This document shows positions 25,201-34,254 of a stretch of DNA of 47,320 nucleotides, piece after piece. Below the pieces are notes generated by a model. That model searched no databases, was not told the origin of the DNA, and saw only the letters and a list, made by a program, of their open reading frames with translations. The position numbers were made by a program, and so were the translations under genes. The stretch comes from Saprospiraceae bacterium (GTDB lineage Bacteria > Bacteroidota > Bacteroidia > Chitinophagales > Saprospiraceae), in the NCBI GenBank assembly GCA_025056735.1, contig JANWVR010000053.1:1-47320 (forward strand). Direction: 5' to 3'. Within the stretch, counting starts at the first letter, position 1. Each line of letters opens with the position of its first letter.

Positions 25201-27102
25201 TCACACGAGCGCTCCACCCTTGATTTCATCCACCACTTCGGGGTTGAGCAGCGTGGTGGTGTCGCCTAAGTTAGAGGTGTCGCCTTCGGCGATTTTGCGC
25301 AGGATGCGGCGCATGATCTTGCCCGAGCGGGTTTTGGGCAGGCCAGGCACGACCTGTATTTTATCGGGTTTGGCGATGGGACCAATTTCGTGGGCAACGG
25401 TATCGAGCACGGCCTGGCGGAAGGCGTTCAGGTCGCCGACGGGGCCCGAGGCGATGACGTAGGCGTAGATGCCCTGGCCTTTGATGGGGTGCGGATAGCC
25501 TACGACGGCGGACTCGACGACGTTGGGGGCTTTGTTGATAGCGTCTTCGACTTCGGCGGTGCCGATGCGGTGTCCGGAGACATTGATGACGTCGTCCACG
25601 CGGCCGATGATGCGGTACATACCGTTGGCGTCGCGTCGGGCGCCGTCGCCGGTGAAGTACTTGTTCGGGAAGGCGGCGAAGTAGGTGAGGCGGCAGCGTT
25701 CGTGGTCGCCGAAGGTAGTGCGCAGGATGCTAGGCCAGGGGAATTTGAGGCAGAGCATGCCCTCGACGTTAGGCCCCTCCAATTCGTTGCCGTTGGCGTC
25801 CACGATGCAGGGCTGAACGCCGGGCAAGGGCAGGGTGGCGTAGCAAGGTTTGAGCGGCGTGATGCCGGCTAAAGGGCTGATGAGGATGCCGCCGGTTTCG
25901 GTTTGCCACCAGGTGTCCACGATGGGGCACCGCTTTTTGCCTACGCGCTCGTGGTACCATCGCCAGGCTTCTTCGTTGATGGGTTCGCCTACGGTGCCCA
26001 GCACGCGCAGGGAAGTCATTCGGCGGCCTTTGACCCACTCGTCGCCGGCGGCCATCAGGGCGCGGATGGCGGTGGGGGCTGTGTAGAAGATGTTCACCTT
26101 GTGGCGCTGCACCACGTCCCAGAAGCGGCCCGGGTCGGGGTAGGTAGGGATGCCTTCAAACATGAGCGTGGTGGCGCCGGCCAGCAGTGGGCCATAGACA
26201 ATGTAGGAGTGGCCGGTGATCCAGCCGATGTCGGCGGTGCACCAGTAGATGTCGCCGGGTTGGTATTGAAAGACGTTGCGAAAGGTGAACTCGGTATAGA
26301 CCATGTAGCCGCCGTGCGTGTGCACTACGCCTTTGGGTTTGCCCGTCGAGCCAGAGGTATAGAGGATGAAGAGCATGTGCTCGCTATCCACGATGGTGGC
26401 CTTGCCTGTTTTGCGTTTGCCTTTGACGACATCGTGCCACCACAAGTCGCGTCCAGGCGTCATGGGCACCTCGTCGCCGGTATTGCGCAGGACGATGACG
26501 TGCTCGACGCTGTCGCAGCCCAACGAGAGCGCTTCGTCCACGACGGCTTTGACGGCGATGTTTTTGGGGCCACGAGCGTTTGCGTCGGCAGTGATAACCA
26601 TTTTGGCCTGAGCGTCTTTGATGCGGTCGGCTAAGGCCACAGCGCTGAAGCCGGCGAAGACGACGGAATGCACGGCGCCAATGCGCGCGCAGGCGAGCAC
26701 AGCGATGGCCAGCTCAGGCACCATAGGCATATACAGACACACGCGGTCGCCTTTGCGCACGCCTTGCGCTTTGAGGGCGTTGGCGAACTGGCACACCAGC
26801 CCGTACAGCTGCCGGTAGGTGATTCGGCGCGGCTTGCGCTTAGGGTCATTGGGTTCCCACAACAAGGCTACCTGATCGGGACGCTCCTCCAAGTGGCGGT
26901 CCAAGCAGTTCTCCGTGATGTTGAGTTTGCCGCCGATGAACCACTTGACACGCGGTTCGCGGAAGTTCCATTCCAAAACGCGGCGCCAGGGCGTGTGCCA
27001 GCGGAAGGTAGCGGCCTGTTCAGCCCAGAAGCCCTCCGGGTCGCGCACAGAGCGCTCGTAGGCCGCCTGATATTCGTCGAAAGTGCGGATTTGTAGCGTC
27101 AT
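25201..27102 (-). CDS. acs: Acetyl-CoA synthetase (AMP-forming)
   Basis: Starting at the ATG at 27102 (MTLQIRTFDEYQAAYERSVR) the enzyme is 633 aa, close to the 640-650 typical of Acs. It has the N-terminal ACAS_N region, the AMP-binding P-loop YTSGSTGKPKGVVHTHGGY, the acetyl-pocket segment VDTWWQTETGG, and the C-terminal PKTRSGKIMRRILRKIA with the lysine that is regulated by acetylation. It activates acetate to acetyl-CoA. The reading frame continues upstream to 27267, but those 55 codons show no Acs similarity. A TATTTTCG sequence at 27127-27134 may be its -7 element. Confidence 0.97.
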   Translation of the reverse strand: MTLQIRTFDEYQAAYERSVRDPEGFWAEQAATFRWHTPWRRVLEWNFREPRVKWFIGGKLNITENCLDRHLEERPDQVALLWEPNDPKRKPRRITYRQLYGLVCQFANALKAQGVRKGDRVCLYMPMVPELAIAVLACARIGAVHSVVFAGFSAVALADRIKDAQAKMVITADANARGPKNIAVKAVVDEALSLGCDSVEHVIVLRNTGDEVPMTPGRDLWWHDVVKGKRKTGKATIVDSEHMLFILYTSGSTGKPKGVVHTHGGYMVYTEFTFRNVFQYQPGDIYWCTADIGWITGHSYIVYGPLLAGATTLMFEGIPTYPDPGRFWDVVQRHKVNIFYTAPTAIRALMAAGDEWVKGRRMTSLRVLGTVGEPINEEAWRWYHERVGKKRCPIVDTWWQTETGGILISPLAGITPLKPCYATLPLPGVQPCIVDANGNELEGPNVEGMLCLKFPWPSILRTTFGDHERCRLTYFAAFPNKYFTGDGARRDANGMYRIIGRVDDVINVSGHRIGTAEVEDAINKAPNVVESAVVGYPHPIKGQGIYAYVIASGPVGDLNAFRQAVLDTVAHEIGPIAKPDKIQVVPGLPKTRSGKIMRRILRKIAEGDTSNLGDTTTLLNPEVVDEIKGGALV

Positions 27103-27126
27103 GTTTCGATAGTACCGTTTATGCGG

Positions 27127-27134
27127 CGAAAATA
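27127..27134 (-). promoter_or_regulatory. Possible -7 element TATTTTCG for acs
   Basis: TATTTTCGCC on the minus strand, 24 bases before the ATG, is one base from TAnnTTTG and shares the GCC extension seen at other promoters in the window. Confidence 0.35.
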
Positions 27135-27280
27135 GAAGGAAATCCGCAGGCAAAAGCGTCTGCTTAGCGACCTTGTACGGGAAAGCCCGCACGCGGGGGC
27201 TTTCCTCGGGCTGTCCCTTTATTAGAATAGACAACGCGCGCCGGCTGTTGCCGCTCCTGCCTTCCACCTGACGCCCTGAG

Positions 27281-29065
27281 TCAGAACGGGAAAAACACGG
27301 GTATCAGCAGGCTGGCAATGATCCAGAACAGCAAATTCAGCGGCGCTCCCACCCGGACAAAGTCTCGGAAAGTGTAATTGCCGGCAGCGTACACCATGGT
27401 GTTCGTTTGATAGCCAATAGGCGTCATGAAACTGGCCGATGCGGCGAAGGTGATCGCCATCAAGAACGGTCGGGCTGAGACACCCATAGACTCCGCCACG
27501 GCAATGACGATGGGGGCTAGCAATACCACGGTAGCGTTGTTCGACATCACTTCCGTCAGCAGGCTGGCGAACAAATAGACCACGCTGAGCACAATGAACG
27601 GGCTAACAGTGCCACCCAGGGCATGTATTTGCTCGGCCAAAAGCCGGGCTGCTCCAGTTTTTTCCAAGGCTAAGCCCAGGCTGAGCGAGCCTGCCAACAG
27701 CAGCACTACCTTCCAGCTCACGCTTCGGTAGGCCTCTTCGGGCGTGATGACGCGCGTGAGGATGAGGACTAAGCAGCCCAGTAGCGCAGCCGTCACAATG
27801 GGTATGATTTCTAAGGTAGCCACAGTGATAACGCCGATGATCACGGCCGCCGAGAGGATTGCTTCCTTGCGCAAAAAATCGGTGTGGTCGGTGTGGCTGA
27901 TGACGAACAGGTCTGGGTACTTGCGGTGCAATAGTTCGGATTGGTCCTTGGGCGAGCCCAACAGAAGGCAATCGCCGGCGCTCAGCTTCCAGTCGCTCAG
28001 CAGGCGGTGTTCCAGCCCCTTGCGGCCGCGCACGCCCAGAAAGACGGCATTGCCAAATTTAGCCTCAAAATCCACCTCCGACAGGCGCTTGCCCGCTAAG
28101 TCAGACTCGGGCAGCACCACTACCTCGTGCAGGGCTAAGCCGATGCCTGATTTGGGCAATGTCTCCTGGTTGGGCAGCGGCTGCACCAGCACGCGATTGC
28201 GCTTTTGCAGTTTTCGCATCTGCTCCACATCGCCCTTTACTTTCAAAACGTCTCCCTCTTGCAACACAAAGTCGTCGGGCGGCGCAAAAAAACGCTGGCT
28301 GCCTCGCCGCACCTGGATGATCTCCACGCCCAATTCTGTGGCTAGCGGGGAGGTCTTGACCGTCGTGCCAATAGAGGGCGCTCCTGCCTGCAGCACCACG
28401 TTGGTTACATACTCGCCCAAATGGAACTTCTCTTCTATGCTGGGGCCTCTCCTGTAGCCTGGCAATAGCGGCCAGCCCACAAATAGCAGGTAAATAAAGC
28501 CCGATATCAAGAAAATCAATCCCAGAGGCGTCATCTCGAACATGCCAAAGGGTTTCAGGCCATTCTTAGCCGCCATGTCGCTGGCCAGAATGTTGGTCGA
28601 GGTACCTATCAACGTACACACGCCGCCAAACATCGAAGCGTACGATACCGGAATCAGCAACTTCTCCGGGCTGGCCTTGAGGTTGCGGCAACACGACAAC
28701 ACTACCGGAATGAACAGCGCCACTACCGGCGTATTGTTGATAAATGCCGAAAAAAAGGCCACCGAGGCCAGCATGACTCCCGCCCCCAGCCAGTAACTGC
28801 GCCGAAACAGCCGCTCTAAAAAGGCCATCACAGGATGCAGCGCTCCGCTCTTATCCACTGCCTCACTTAAGACAAACATGGCAGCTACCGTAGCCACTGC
28901 CGTGTTGCTAAAGCCCGCCAGCCCCTCTGCCGGAGTGAGAATGCCGGTCAGCACCAGCGTCCCAATGACCAGCATCGCCGTTACGTCAATAGCCACCACT
29001 TCGGTGGCAAAAAGCACAACGGCGCCCACCAGAATGATTATCGTTAGCAGGATATCAACGCTCAT
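27281..29065 (-). CDS. SLC13 / DASS-type permease with two TrkA-C domains
   Basis: This 594-aa inner-membrane transporter has about ten hydrophobic segments in two halves. The SLC13/arsenite-permease repeats FFSAFINNTPVVALFIPVV and LTEVMSNNATVVLLAPIV each carry the conserved N-T or N-A turn. Between the halves (about residues 205-380) are two TrkA-C (RCK_C) modules (FFAPPDDFVLQEGDVLKVKG and LSAGDCLLLGSPKDQ), a layout known from cyanobacterial and Bacteroidota sulfate or dicarboxylate sodium symporters. The substrate cannot be assigned: sulfate, dicarboxylate or another anion. It lies downstream of an alpha/beta hydrolase on the same strand. Confidence 0.92.
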   Translation of the reverse strand: MSVDILLTIIILVGAVVLFATEVVAIDVTAMLVIGTLVLTGILTPAEGLAGFSNTAVATVAAMFVLSEAVDKSGALHPVMAFLERLFRRSYWLGAGVMLASVAFFSAFINNTPVVALFIPVVLSCCRNLKASPEKLLIPVSYASMFGGVCTLIGTSTNILASDMAAKNGLKPFGMFEMTPLGLIFLISGFIYLLFVGWPLLPGYRRGPSIEEKFHLGEYVTNVVLQAGAPSIGTTVKTSPLATELGVEIIQVRRGSQRFFAPPDDFVLQEGDVLKVKGDVEQMRKLQKRNRVLVQPLPNQETLPKSGIGLALHEVVVLPESDLAGKRLSEVDFEAKFGNAVFLGVRGRKGLEHRLLSDWKLSAGDCLLLGSPKDQSELLHRKYPDLFVISHTDHTDFLRKEAILSAAVIIGVITVATLEIIPIVTAALLGCLVLILTRVITPEEAYRSVSWKVVLLLAGSLSLGLALEKTGAARLLAEQIHALGGTVSPFIVLSVVYLFASLLTEVMSNNATVVLLAPIVIAVAESMGVSARPFLMAITFAASASFMTPIGYQTNTMVYAAGNYTFRDFVRVGAPLNLLFWIIASLLIPVFFPF

Positions 29066-29116
29066 GGAGTAGTTATTTATGAACCCGGTACAGATGGTCT
29101 GTGCTTTCTCCAGTCA

Positions 29117-29959
29117 TCATGCTCGGTCTGTTTTCGCAAGCCGCACAGCAGCCGGTTTCATATGTAAAATGTCGTAAAGATGGTCATGGTACTCCGGGAA
29201 TTCCGTCAGGTTGTTGTGCCCTGCGCCTTCTATAGGGATGAGGTGAATGTTGTCGGGCGACAAGGCCTGAAGCATTTCGCTTTGCCGGTACGGAATGAGG
29301 CGGTCGCGCTTTCCATGCAAAATATAGACAGGGCATTGCGCCTTTCGGATGAACAGGTCGGTGCGAATGTGATAGCGCAACAGCCAGCGCAACGGAAGCC
29401 AGAAGCCGTAACGACTGATGTGGTAAAGGAAGGAATAGTAAGGACAATCTAAAATGAGCAGACTGGGGTTGTTCCACGAGGCAATTCGAGCGGCCAATCC
29501 GCTACCCAGCGAGCGCCCATAGAGCACAATGCGCTCTTCGCCATAACGCGCCGCCAACCACTTATACACTTGCTGCAGGTCGCTGTATAAAATACTCTCC
29601 GTGCGGCGGCCACGACTTTTGCCAAAGCCTCGGAAATCCATGATAAAAAAATCGTAGCCCTTTCCTACAAAGTCGCGGGCAAACTTGCCCCACCCTTTGA
29701 TGCTGCGCGAGTTGCCTTTGATGTAAAACACCACCCCTTTGCTGTTAGGGATCTGGAAGTGCAGCGCGTTCACCACGCCGCCGTCTTCCATATCAAAATT
29801 GATTTCCCGGAACGGAAACGGATACTCGTAGGCAAACCACTTGGGCAACCGCTCCGGGCGGAAGAAAAAGAAGTCTTGCCCAAAGTAGAAAAACGCGCAC
29901 AGCCCCCCATAGACTAAGGCAGCCAGGGTCAGCGCCGATAGCAGCACATCGCGTTCCAT
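29117..29959 (-). CDS. Alpha/beta hydrolase, membrane-anchored (Bem46-like)
   Basis: The ATG at 29959 (MERDVLLSALTLAALVYGGL) gives a 280-aa protein with one N-terminal membrane anchor. It is followed by an alpha/beta hydrolase core: YIKGNSRSIKGW (oxyanion region), nucleophile elbow GRSLGSG, acid in LHGKRDRLIPY and histidine in GAGHNNL. This matches the Bem46/ABHD13-like serine hydrolases, whose substrates are generally unknown. A longer frame to 30088 is not supported, because the TACTTTCG -7 element at 29964-29971 lies inside it. The mRNA may be leaderless. Confidence 0.9.
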   Translation of the reverse strand: MERDVLLSALTLAALVYGGLCAFFYFGQDFFFFRPERLPKWFAYEYPFPFREINFDMEDGGVVNALHFQIPNSKGVVFYIKGNSRSIKGWGKFARDFVGKGYDFFIMDFRGFGKSRGRRTESILYSDLQQVYKWLAARYGEERIVLYGRSLGSGLAARIASWNNPSLLILDCPYYSFLYHISRYGFWLPLRWLLRYHIRTDLFIRKAQCPVYILHGKRDRLIPYRQSEMLQALSPDNIHLIPIEGAGHNNLTEFPEYHDHLYDILHMKPAAVRLAKTDRA

Positions 29960-29963
29960 GCGG

Positions 29964-29971
29964 CGAAAGTA
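29964..29971 (-). promoter_or_regulatory. -7-like element TACTTTCG for the alpha/beta hydrolase
   Basis: TACTTTCGCCGC precedes the ATG at 29959 by four bases, the same geometry as the TIR gene. The same TACTTTCG variant occurs before pdxH and the TMTC-like gene. Confidence 0.35.
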
Positions 29972-30107
29972 GGATACAGCACTCGTTGAGCCAACAGACC
30001 GGAGAAAATCGCCCGCCCCCGCTGTAACAACAAGTTGCTTATTCGTCAGCCGATTTGGATAGCATAAATGTGAGCGCTGGCATGGCATTGCGCGAGAGGC
30101 CTTTTCT

Positions 30108-30989
30108 TTACAGCCCTTGAGGATATAATGCTGCCAGCGCCGCCTGTACTATGGCCTTATCGGCCGGATACGTTACGCCGTACCACGGGCTTTCGCAGGT
30201 TTGCACCCGCACGCGCACGCGCCCTTCGTGCAGCAGCTGGCTGATAGCGCTGGGGATGTAAAATTCGGCCCTGGGATGCTCCATGTGCTGCTGCACAAAT
30301 GCCCGAAATTGCGCATCCAGATACTCGAATAGGCTGGGATGAAAGCCCCAGAAGTTCATGGAAACTGGTGTATGGGTAGGTAGCAGGTGGCGGTGACCTA
30401 CTTCGTCGGTAAATCCAATGCCGTCATCCAGGCGCTCGATACCGGTGCGTTCGACCACGTCGGTGAGGAAGCCTTGCGGGCTGACAGAACACACGCCGCG
30501 CGAGACGGCGCCGTTCTCTGATAGGGTATTGCCCAAGCGATAGGCGACCATACCGTACAGATCAGGCGCACATTCGTCCTGCAGGAAGCGCGCCATGACG
30601 CGAAAGGCTTCAGCCCCGTAAAAATCATCGGCATTGATGGTGGCAAACGGCTCTTGCACACAAGCACGAGCAGCCAGAATGGCATGGCCTGTGCCCCAAG
30701 GCTTTTCACGCGGTGGTATCGCAGGCAGCCACTCCAACGCAGTGTCCATTTCCTGAAAGACGTATTCTACTGGCATCCATCGCTCGACGCGGGCGCCGAT
30801 GCGTTGGCGAAAGGCCTCCTCAATGGCTTTCCTTAATACAATAACGGCCTTTCCAAAACCAGCCTGTTGGGCATCGTGGAGCGAAAATTCGAGGATGGCT
30901 TCGCCCTTAGGGCCAACGCCGTCCACCTGTTTGAGACCGCCGTAACGCGAACCAATGCCGGCAGCAAGAATGACAAGCGTAGGGTGCAT
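30108..30989 (-). CDS. Sugar-phosphate nucleotidyltransferase family protein
   Basis: The ATG at 30989 (MHPTLVILAAGIGSRYGGLK) gives 293 aa with a Rossmann-like NTP_transferase domain. The signature LAAGIGSRYGGLKQVDGVGP is at the N-terminus, WGTGHAILAAR and the metal-binding INADDFYGAEAF follow. Members join a nucleotide to a sugar phosphate; this subgroup, without a hexapeptide tail, is common in Bacteroidota and its exact sugar is unknown. It lies between the hydrolase and the divergently transcribed FHS sugar transporter, which hints at carbohydrate metabolism. Seventeen upstream codons (to 31040) were left out as unlike the family. Confidence 0.88.
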   Translation of the reverse strand: MHPTLVILAAGIGSRYGGLKQVDGVGPKGEAILEFSLHDAQQAGFGKAVIVLRKAIEEAFRQRIGARVERWMPVEYVFQEMDTALEWLPAIPPREKPWGTGHAILAARACVQEPFATINADDFYGAEAFRVMARFLQDECAPDLYGMVAYRLGNTLSENGAVSRGVCSVSPQGFLTDVVERTGIERLDDGIGFTDEVGHRHLLPTHTPVSMNFWGFHPSLFEYLDAQFRAFVQQHMEHPRAEFYIPSAISQLLHEGRVRVRVQTCESPWYGVTYPADKAIVQAALAALYPQGL

Positions 30990-31145
30990 GGAAAATAGAG
31001 CGTAAAGAAGCGATAAAAAGTAAAAAACGATGGTCGGCAACCGAGAAGAGTTGATCTTTTGCAGGCAGGATTACGGGCGACTCAGGCTCCCTAATTCGCC
31101 GATAGGCGCAATTACAAATTTTTTATTTCAACTTATTGCCTCGCC

Positions 31146-31153
31146 TACCTTTG
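31146..31153 (+). promoter_or_regulatory. -7 element TACCTTTG for the FHS sugar transporter
   Basis: TACCTTTGCCGG lies 58 bases before the ATG at 31212. A -33 TTG at the right distance is missing. Confidence 0.5.
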
Positions 31154-31211
31154 CCGGCGCGCAAAAGTCTGAAAACGGTTTGGCTTATGCGCTTAAACGA
31201 CTGCTGTGCTT

Positions 31212-32492
31212 ATGCGAAATACCACTACCCGTCTGAACGGCGACTATTGGCGCCAAATGGCGCTCATTGGGTTGCTCTTTTTTATTTTTGGATTTGTTAC
31301 ATGGCTCAATGGATCGCTCATTCCATTTTTGAAGCTCGCCTGTGACTTGAAATACGAATGGCAAGCCCTGTTGGTAACCCTGGCATTTTACCTGAGTTAC
31401 TTTTTTTTAGCCCTACCCTCCTCGGCTATTCTGAGCCGCACGGGCTTTAAAGACGGCATGGCACTGGGATTACTCGTGATGGCTGTGGGCTGCTTAGTCT
31501 TCATTCCAGCGGCCAAGACGCGCGTGTACGACCTTTTTCTGGCGGGCCTGTTCGTGCAAGGTATGGGCCTGTCCATTTTGCAGACGGCAGTCAACCCTTA
31601 TGTGAGCATTATTGGGCCGTTGGAGAGCGCTGCCCAACGCATCAGCATCATGGGCATTTGCAACAAGGTGGCTGGTATTCTCAGCCCGATCGTCCTGAGT
31701 AGCATCGTGTTGCATGGCGCTAAAGAGATAGAGGCCCAGGTGAATGCGGTTGCTGATGCCGCAGAAAAGGCTCAGTTGCTCGATGCCCTGGCCGCTCGCG
31801 CCATTCCTCCTTACATAGCTATGGCAGTTGTGCTGGCGTTGCTGGCGCTGTTCATCCGGCGTTCGTCACTGCCCGACATCAACCCAGCAGCCCAAGAGGC
31901 GTCGGATGCCTCGCTGCCCTACGAGAGTCGCACCCTATGGGAGTTCCCACACCTGTGGCTGGGAGCACTGGCCATCTTCTTTTACGTGGGCGCCGAGGTA
32001 ATGGCAGGCGATGGTATCGTGCTCTATGGGCGCTTTTTGGGCTTCGACCTGGACCAAACAAAGTACTTCACATCACTGACGCTCAGTGGAATGCTCTTAG
32101 GTTACCTCCTAAGCATCGCACTCATCCCAAGGTTCCTTTCCCAGGAGGCTTTCCTACGATATTCAGCTCTATTGGGGCTGGCGCTGTCGGCAGGCGCTTA
32201 CTTCACTACTGGAACTCAAGCCCTTACGTGCGTAGCCCTGCTGGGGCTGGCTAATGCAGTAATGTGGCCAGCCATTTTCCCGCTGGCCATACGCGGTTTA
32301 GGGCGTCTGACGCAAGTTGGTTCTGCATTGCTCATCATGGGTATTGCAGGCGGTGCGCTATTGCCTCAGCTGTACGGCTTCCTGGCCGAGCACCCCGAAG
32401 CAGGGCCACGTGTTGCTCTGCAAGCTGTATTGCTGCCGGCATATGCCTACATCTTCTACTACGGGTGGATTGGCCACAAAGCAGGGCCATGA
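31212..32492 (+). CDS. FHS-family sugar MFS transporter (FucP/GluP-like)
   Basis: This protein of about 426 aa (ATG at 31212; a GTG two codons upstream is possible) has 12 predicted membrane helices. The FHS signature is near the N-terminus: GLLFFIFGFVTWLNGSLIPF followed by LKYEWQALLVTLAFYLSYF. The helix 4-5 segment GMGLSILQTAVNPYVSIIGP is typical of glucose/galactose and fucose proton symporters. It imports a hexose across the inner membrane; which one is not clear. It is divergent from the sugar nucleotidyltransferase gene with about 220 bases between. Confidence 0.92.
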   Translation: MRNTTTRLNGDYWRQMALIGLLFFIFGFVTWLNGSLIPFLKLACDLKYEWQALLVTLAFYLSYFFLALPSSAILSRTGFKDGMALGLLVMAVGCLVFIPAAKTRVYDLFLAGLFVQGMGLSILQTAVNPYVSIIGPLESAAQRISIMGICNKVAGILSPIVLSSIVLHGAKEIEAQVNAVADAAEKAQLLDALAARAIPPYIAMAVVLALLALFIRRSSLPDINPAAQEASDASLPYESRTLWEFPHLWLGALAIFFYVGAEVMAGDGIVLYGRFLGFDLDQTKYFTSLTLSGMLLGYLLSIALIPRFLSQEAFLRYSALLGLALSAGAYFTTGTQALTCVALLGLANAVMWPAIFPLAIRGLGRLTQVGSALLIMGIAGGALLPQLYGFLAEHPEAGPRVALQAVLLPAYAYIFYYGWIGHKAGP

Positions 32493-32592
32493 TGCGCTCT
32501 GTGCCAAGAGTAGCCATGGCAGCATCTATTCTCTTTTGAGAGCGTTGCGGCATATTCCAGATGAAAGAATATTCGGATTATTGCCTGAGACC

Positions 32593-32652
32593 AACGGCTC
32601 GAACAAGCATATTCAATACCAGAATTCATTGAGTCCTCAGCCGTTTTTTTTA
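32593..32652 (+). terminator. Possible terminator downstream of the sugar transporter
   Basis: AACGGCT near 32593 can pair with AGCCGTT near 32638, which runs into a tract of eight T. The loop is about 40 bases, so the structure is weak. Otherwise the 370 bases between 32493 and 32862 hold nothing I recognise except the promoter at 32839. Confidence 0.35.
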
Positions 32653-32838
32653 TAAAAACTGCTGTAGATGCTGCGGCGGTTCGGCGTTCTGTTCATTCAA
32701 AAAAATCCAGCAGTCTGACACCTCGGGCCTTTAAAACGGCCTCTTTTGGGCTGCGAAGAATTGGTGAGGTAGAGGTCTGGGAGTAAATGCCCGGCCAGGC
32801 TCGTCTGGGTTAGGGTGGCGTCTATCTCCGTACCGTCT

Positions 32839-32846
32839 TACTTTTG
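32839..32846 (+). promoter_or_regulatory. -7 element TACTTTTG retained in front of the decayed AAA-ATPase-like gene
   Basis: TACTTTTG ends 16 bases before the ATG at 32863, so the promoter of the broken gene appears intact. Confidence 0.45.
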
Positions 32847-32862
32847 TCCTCAAACAGATACC

Positions 32863-33255
32863 ATGCAGCGCTTACCCCTTAGCACGCAGACGTTCGAGGA
32901 ACTGCGCCAGCAGGGCTTGGTGTACGTGAACAAGACCTACCACGTCCACGCCCTGGTGTCGGAAGGGGCGTATTACTTTCTCTCGCGTCCGCGCCGTTTT
33001 GGCAAGTCGCTGCTGTTGTCCACCCTGAAGGCCTATTTCGAGGGCAAGCGAGATCTCTTCGAAGGTCTATACCTGTACGACCGCGAAAAAGCGTGGCAAA
33101 AACACCCGGTTGTGCATTTGGATTATTACTCTGCGGTGAAATATCAGGAGGGAGGTCAGGGTTTTGAGGCGTCACAGCCAGGGCAAACCCATCGTGCTGC
33201 TGGGCATCGGATTTTTAAACCGCCACTCAGCGGAAAGGCAAAGGCCACCCCGTAA
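32863..33255 (+). pseudogene. Remnant of an AAA-ATPase-like / DUF1703 family gene (internal deletion)
   Basis: The first 90 or so codons are intact family sequence: MQRLPLSTQTFEELRQQGLV, YFLSRPRRFGKSLLLSTLKA, DLFEGLYLYDREKAWQKHP. They align with the start of the gene at 1-691. After VKYQEGG the reading frame turns meaningless and stops at 33255. In another frame at 33164-33230 the sequence RRHSQGKPIVLLGIGF appears, which resembles the last strand of the DUF1703 nuclease-like domain in this family. The simplest reading is loss of the middle 300-400 codons with a frame change at the join, leaving both ends. A normal member is about 500-580 aa. Confidence 0.75.
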
Positions 33256-33282
33256 TACCCCCAGACTCCTCGAGCAATTGCC

Positions 33283-33317
33283 CCACTTTTCATTTTTCAC
33301 TTTCCACTTTCCATTCC
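33283..33317 (-). repeat. Heptanucleotide tandem repeat (5 units) overlapping the xerD stop
   Basis: Read on the minus strand: GGAATGG AAAGTGG AAAGTGA AAAATGA AAAGTGG, then GG. The TGA of the third unit is the xerD stop codon. It shares the AAAGTGGGG ending with the tract at 19636-19684. Confidence 0.9.
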
Positions 33318-34220
33318 AAACTGCAGCCTCGGATGATAGAGGTAGATGGTTTCCTTCAGATATTCGGCGTCTAAGTGCGTGTAAATTTCCGTGGTGGTAA
33401 TGCTTTCGTGGCCGAGCATGTCCTGTACGGCTTTCAGGTCGGCGCCACCTTCGATGAGGTGTGTGGCGAAGGAATGGCGAAAGGTGTGTGGGCTGATGTT
33501 TTTGGTGATACCGGCCTGGGCGGCGAGTTGTTTTATCAATAAAAAAATCATCACACGGCTCATGCGCGTGCCGCGGCGGTTAAGGAAGACGAACGGCTCG
33601 TTTCCGGGCTGAATGGGTAGCGTTGGGCGCACTTCGTCCAAATAGCGCTGCAGGAAGCGGGCTGGCTCCGGGCCGATGGGCACGAAGCGTTCCTTGCGCC
33701 CTTTGCCGCGTACCTTGAGGAAGCCCGCTGGCAGCGACAGGTCGGTGCAGCGCAGGTTCACCAATTCGCTTACGCGCAGCCCGCAGGCGTAGAGTGTCTC
33801 CACAATAGCGCGGTTGCGTACGTTCAGCGGTGTGTTGTCGCTGATGCTGGCCAACAGCCGTTGCACTTCGCCGATAGAGAGCACCTGCGGCAGGTGGGCG
33901 CGCAGACGCGGCATTTCTATCAAATCGGTGGGATCGTTTTCGATGTAGTCTTCCAGCATCAGAAAGCGATAAAATGCTCTAAGCCCGGAGAGGATGCGCG
34001 CCTGCGAGCTGGCCTCTAAACCGAGGTCGTTGAGCCAATAGACGAAATGCACAATGTCTTCACCCTGAACCTGAGATGGTTCGCGTTCCTGTTCGCGCAG
34101 CTGCAGGTAACGGCGAAATTTTTGCACGTCGGCTATGTATGCGGCCAGCGTATGTTCGCTCATGGAGCGCTCCAGACGCAGGTAGCCGTCGAATTGTTGG
34201 AGTGCGGTTGTCCAATCCAT
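33297..34220 (-). CDS. xerD: Site-specific tyrosine recombinase XerD
   Basis: From the ATG at 34220 ([20 protein letters not shown]) this is a 307-aa protein with the SAM-like core-binding domain (1-105) and the catalytic domain. Catalytic residues are visible: R149 (CGLRVSEL), K173 (GKGRKER), H245 and R248 ([13 protein letters not shown]), H271 (LGHESI) and Y280 (IYTHL). XerD with XerC resolves chromosome dimers at dif. The family normally ends near HPR (residue 298 here); the last residues, including MESGK, are read from a heptamer repeat. It is divergent from pdxH, and 61 bases separate the two. Confidence 0.93.
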   Translation of the reverse strand: MDWTTALQQFDGYLRLERSMSEHTLAAYIADVQKFRRYLQLREQEREPSQVQGEDIVHFVYWLNDLGLEASSQARILSGLRAFYRFLMLEDYIENDPTDLIEMPRLRAHLPQVLSIGEVQRLLASISDNTPLNVRNRAIVETLYACGLRVSELVNLRCTDLSLPAGFLKVRGKGRKERFVPIGPEPARFLQRYLDEVRPTLPIQPGNEPFVFLNRRGTRMSRVMIFLLIKQLAAQAGITKNISPHTFRHSFATHLIEGGADLKAVQDMLGHESITTTEIYTHLDAEYLKETIYLYHPRLQFGMESGK

Positions 34221-34254
34221 AGGGCTGGCCCAAAAAGAGACGGCATTTGCACCG

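Noticed and set aside
24704..25223. Overlapping frames of about 100 codons in the ade-acs gap
   Set aside because: Composition does not look coding, there is no promoter or homology, and the frames overlap each other.
25903..26634. 243-codon open frame opposite acs
   Set aside because: Gly/Ala/Val/His-rich shadow of Acs codons; Acs motifs on the other strand are unmistakable.
33297..34220. Tyrosine recombinase as the integrase of a mobile element
   Set aside because: Length and motifs are those of chromosomal XerD; no attachment repeats or cargo genes surround it.
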